Part shown: positions 13,685 to 16,177 of the stretch, in pieces
Numbering within the stretch: the stretch's first letter is position 1
Layout of the letters: every line of letters starts with the position of its first letter
Source of the DNA: DATMYQ01 sp035560935
GTDB taxonomy: Bacteria; Bacillota; Negativicutes; Sporomusales; Sporomusaceae
Direction: 5' to 3'
Assembly (NCBI GenBank): GCA_035560935.1
Contig: DATMYQ010000273.1
Coordinates: 1-16,177 of the forward strand
DNA: 16,177 nucleotides
Translations under genes and position numbers: made by a program
The notes under the pieces: model-generated
The model's input: the letters and a program-made list of their open reading frames with translations, nothing else
Database searches by the model: none
What the model was told of the DNA's origin: nothing

Positions 13685-15982
13685 TTATATACCCTGATCG
13701 TCCGGTTCAGCAAGCGCTGCCGGGGTTGCCTGTTTATTGAAGTACCGCGTTTGCACCTGTTCCGAAGTCATCAGGATGTCGCGAGCCTTACTGCCCACAT
13801 TCGGTCCGACAATTTTCATTTCTTCCATGGTGTCAATTAACCGGGCTGCCCGGGTATAGCCAATGCGAAATTTGCGTTGCAGCATGGAAACTGACGCCTG
13901 TCCGGTCTCCAGGACCATACACACCGCTTCTTCCAGCATTTCATCCTCATAAGTTCCCTGCTCGATAGTTTCTTTCGTGCTGTCAGCCACGGTAATGGTA
14001 TCATCATATTCGGGGACCGCCTGCTGTTTAATATAGGCAATCAATTCTTCCACTTCACTGTCAGAAACAAAAGCCCCTTGAACCCGTAGCGGTTTGGCCG
14101 CCCCCACCGGATAAAACAGCATATCTCCTTTACCCAACAGTTTTTCAGCGCCAGCCATATCCAGGATCGTTCGTGAGTCAATCTGTGATGACACGGCAAA
14201 AGAAATTCGCGATGGTACATTGGCTTTAATAATGCCGGTAATCACGTCCACCGACGGCCGCTGCGTCGCCAACACCAGATGCAGCCCCGCCGCCCGGGCT
14301 TTTTGAGCCAACCGACAAATAGCATCTTCCACATCCACCGGAGCCACCATCATCAAATCTGCCAATTCGTCGATAATAATCAACACCAACGGCAGCGAAC
14401 CTTCCGGATGCAATTCATTATACCTGGCCAGATCACGAACCCCGGCCGTGGCAAAGACCTCATAACGCCGATCCATCTCTTTCACTGCCCAATTAAGCGC
14501 AGCAGCCGCTTTTTTTGCGTCAGTGACCACCGGCGTAAACAAATGGGGAATGCCGTTATAATTAGATAATTCTACCATTTTGGGATCAATCAAAATAAGT
14601 TTAACTTCATCCGGATGTGCTTTAAACAGTACACTGGTAATAATCGTGTTAATACAAACACTTTTACCAGAACCGGTCGAACCGGCGACCAGCAAGTGAG
14701 GCATTTTTGCCAGATCGGCAATCACCGTATTACCGGTGATATCTTGTCCCAACGCCACGGAAAGACGCGAAGATGCCTTTAAAAACGGATCCCCTTCCAA
14801 AACTTCGCGTAACGTCACACCGGAAACTTCTTTATTCGGAACTTCAATGCCAATGGCTGCCTTGCCCGGTATCGGCGCTTCAATGCGAATACCGGCAGAC
14901 GCCAGTTTCAACGCCAGATCATCTGCTAGATTGACAATTTTACTGACCTTGACGCCGGGAGCCGGTTCCAGTTCATACCGGGTTACCGCCGGTCCTTGAC
15001 AAGTATTGATAATTTTGGCTTTGACGCCAAAGCTGGCTAACGTTTCTTCCAAGATTTTGGCTTTGTCCATGACTTCTTTCGGCAGTTTCGTCGACTTCAC
15101 TTTTGTAATCTGTTTTAGGATCCCCAGCGAGGGTAGTGTATATCCGCTAACTACCGCACTATCCGTTGCCGGCACTAATTCGTCCGCTATATCTGCCGTA
15201 TCCAATTTTTGTTTAGCCACCGGTAAACGGCGAACATGAGCCGGCTCCTGCACAACAACATTTTCCCGACTCGTTGCATCCGGTGATTCTGCACGATCGC
15301 GGGTCTGTTCTGACCAGTTCGGTGGTTCGGTGTTGTCTGTATGACCGGGTTCTTTATCCCTTTCCCGGTCATAGAAAGAGCGTGACGAACTGACTTCAAA
15401 CTCGGCATCATGAATTGTGTCCTGGCTTTTCTCCCGGGCCGCAGCCAGCGAATCTCTGGCACTGGTAACGCCTTGCACCGCTTTTTTCTTCGCCAGCCAA
15501 AGCGTTTGACCCAACGACCACGTGGTCGCCAAAATACCGGCGCAAAGAGCTGACGCAATTAAAACAACCAAGGTGCCATGAAACCCAAAAATCCTACGCA
15601 AGAAAAACAGCAGTCCACCACCCAATAATCCGCCACCACTCGTCAGACTTTCCGGCAAAATTTCCCGCCCTTCCACGATGGCAAAGTGATGGAAAATTGC
15701 CAAGCCCACAGCTCCCAGCAATAGGATTCCCCAAAATTTGGTGGAATACTCCACCGCCCGTTGCGTCCAAATATAGCGGGAGCCAATGATCAACAGCAGC
15801 GCCGGTATCAACATCGCACCTGCGCCAAAGGTATAGCGTAAAAGTTTTGCGTTGAAAATTCCTACGGGCCCGGTATGCAAATCAAGCAAACTAATCAACG
15901 ACAGTAAACCGGCTGCCGTTAGGATGATGCCCAGCAGTTCATATTTTAATTCCGCACTGATCTCGGAAAACCATTTCAACAA
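13685..15982 (-). CDS. ftsK: DNA translocase FtsK/SpoIIIE
   Basis: FtsK/SpoIIIE is a septum-located, hexameric ATP-driven pump that moves chromosomal DNA across closing division (or sporulation) septa. The 765-aa product has an N-terminal membrane domain with about four helices (roughly 15-35, 48-68, 84-102, 118-158 with a break), a charged low-complexity linker (about 165-275), then the motor: alpha domain from about 285, Walker A AGSTGSGKS (433-441), Walker B IIIDEL (535-540), and LATQRPSVDVITG (571-583). A C-terminal winged-helix gamma domain (about 680-740, LQRKFRIGYTRAARLIDTME) reads polar DNA signals. The size and short linker fit SpoIIIE/SftA-like proteins of Bacillota rather than the long E. 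coli FtsK. The start is one of two tandem TTG codons (15977-15982). It leads an operon-like run with mnmH, rodZ and ygiQ. Whether it serves sporulation cannot be told from this window. Confidence 0.95.
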   Translation of the reverse strand: MLKWFSEISAELKYELLGIILTAAGLLSLISLLDLHTGPVGIFNAKLLRYTFGAGAMLIPALLLIIGSRYIWTQRAVEYSTKFWGILLLGAVGLAIFHHFAIVEGREILPESLTSGGGLLGGGLLFFLRRIFGFHGTLVVLIASALCAGILATTWSLGQTLWLAKKKAVQGVTSARDSLAAAREKSQDTIHDAEFEVSSSRSFYDRERDKEPGHTDNTEPPNWSEQTRDRAESPDATSRENVVVQEPAHVRRLPVAKQKLDTADIADELVPATDSAVVSGYTLPSLGILKQITKVKSTKLPKEVMDKAKILEETLASFGVKAKIINTCQGPAVTRYELEPAPGVKVSKIVNLADDLALKLASAGIRIEAPIPGKAAIGIEVPNKEVSGVTLREVLEGDPFLKASSRLSVALGQDITGNTVIADLAKMPHLLVAGSTGSGKSVCINTIITSVLFKAHPDEVKLILIDPKMVELSNYNGIPHLFTPVVTDAKKAAAALNWAVKEMDRRYEVFATAGVRDLARYNELHPEGSLPLVLIIIDELADLMMVAPVDVEDAICRLAQKARAAGLHLVLATQRPSVDVITGIIKANVPSRISFAVSSQIDSRTILDMAGAEKLLGKGDMLFYPVGAAKPLRVQGAFVSDSEVEELIAYIKQQAVPEYDDTITVADSTKETIEQGTYEDEMLEEAVCMVLETGQASVSMLQRKFRIGYTRAARLIDTMEEMKIVGPNVGSKARDILMTSEQVQTRYFNKQATPAALAEPDDQGI

Positions 15983-15985
15983 CCT

Positions 15986-16021
15986 CTACCACCCCTGACT
16001 ATTTACATTTTCAACAAGCAC
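15986..16021 (-). CDS. Possible 11-codon leader mini-ORF upstream of ftsK
   Basis: On the minus strand a GTG (16019-16021) lies 7 nt after AAAGGAG (16029-16035), the strongest ribosome binding site in this gap. It opens a short frame, MLVENVNSQGW, closed by TAG at 15986-15988. After one more codon (AGG) the ftsK TTG follows in the same frame. It may be a coupling or leader peptide that feeds ribosomes to the weak ftsK start, or simply a chance site. Confidence 0.35.
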   Translation of the reverse strand: MLVENVNSQGW

Positions 16022-16177
16022 TGAAAAACTCCTTTAAATTCCGGTTAACTTCCCGTAAAGGAACAATTTCTGTTTTCTCGCCATCTGAGTCGTTGCTTAA
16101 AAGCCAGATCTCATTTTCAAATACAGCTAAAAAAATAACCGGAAATCCGGTTATTTTTTTAGCATGTAACACAATTA
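16011..16177 (-). CDS. Possible 3' end of an unidentified gene running off the right edge
   Basis: The minus strand is open without a stop for 54 codons from the right edge to a TGA at 16011-16013. The peptide includes HAKKITGFPVIFLAVFENE, then WLLSNDSDGEKTEIVPLREV, and ends FFSAC. It has a protein-like mix of hydrophobic and charged blocks, but I do not recognise it. If real, its stop lies 28 nt before the ftsK start, which would make it the preceding operon gene. Against it, a perfect terminator-like hairpin (16126-16163) lies inside the frame, and an open run of this length can arise by chance. Confidence 0.4.
   Translation of the reverse strand, partial: IVLHAKKITGFPVIFLAVFENEIWLLSNDSDGEKTEIVPLREVNRNLKEFFSAC
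16126..16163. terminator. Perfect two-way hairpin resembling a rho-independent terminator
   Basis: GCTAAAAAAATAACCGG and CCGGTTATTTTTTTAGC form a perfect 17-bp stem with a 4-nt loop. A GC-rich top is followed by seven T residues on either strand, the textbook shape of a bidirectional terminator. It would end the transcript of a gene beyond the right edge before ftsK, unless the open frame at 16011-16177 is a real gene end, in which case it lies in coding sequence. Confidence 0.7.

Noticed and set aside
15987..16120. Sigma-A promoter for ftsK
   Set aside because: Several AT-rich hexamers occur, such as TTGAAA and TAAATA, but no pair has acceptable spacing together with a good match.
1..16177. 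Phage, IS, CRISPR, toxin-antitoxin, riboswitch, tRNA or rRNA
   Set aside because: No transposase, integrase, direct-repeat array, clover-leaf or known aptamer pattern was recognised on either strand; all gaps between genes are shorter than about 250 bp.

Overview
The window is a stretch of chromosome from a low-to-mid GC Bacillota (Firmicutes) bacterium. Evidence: strong AGGAGG-type ribosome binding sites, frequent TTG starts, sigma-A promoters with 17-bp spacers, a CGAAC-N4-GTTYG SOS box at recA, and the conserved neighbourhood ftsK/spoIIIE - rodZ - rimO - cinA - recA - recX - rny. The protein sequences and this gene order suit Negativicutes (a Sporomusa-like lineage), but that placement is inference from memory, not a search result. 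Every gene except one small membrane protein lies on the minus strand, so transcription runs right to left. No phage, IS, CRISPR, tRNA or rRNA was seen.

Layout from right to left, in transcription order. The right edge carries a probable 3' end of an unidentified gene with a terminator-like hairpin inside it, then an 11-codon mini-ORF. Next is a tightly packed unit: ftsK/spoIIIE (DNA translocase), mnmH (tRNA 2-selenouridine synthase), rodZ-like (membrane HTH protein) and a YgiQ-type radical SAM protein. A single plus-strand gene for a four-helix membrane protein converges on ygiQ. Divergent from it is a second minus-strand unit: a membrane-anchored solute-binding protein with an odd disordered, Asn/Asp-repeat insertion, then rimO (S12 methylthiotransferase) and cinA. 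A DEAD-box RNA helicase with a DbpA-type RNA-binding domain follows with its own candidate promoter. Then come recA-recX, an SOS-controlled, overlapping pair, and finally rny (RNase Y) with its own consensus promoter and a 150-nt leader containing a hairpin.

The genes are mostly housekeeping: chromosome segregation and repair (FtsK, RecA, RecX), RNA turnover (DEAD-box helicase and RNase Y, whose homologues meet in the RNA degradosome), modification of translation components (MnmH, RimO), cell shape (RodZ), and nucleotide salvage (CinA). I did not find a clearly new multi-gene system. The points most worth a second look are a likely ATT start codon for rny, the structured region in front of recA, the repeat-bearing insertion in an orphan solute-binding protein, the mini-ORF in frame with ftsK, and the hairpin/coding conflict at the right edge.
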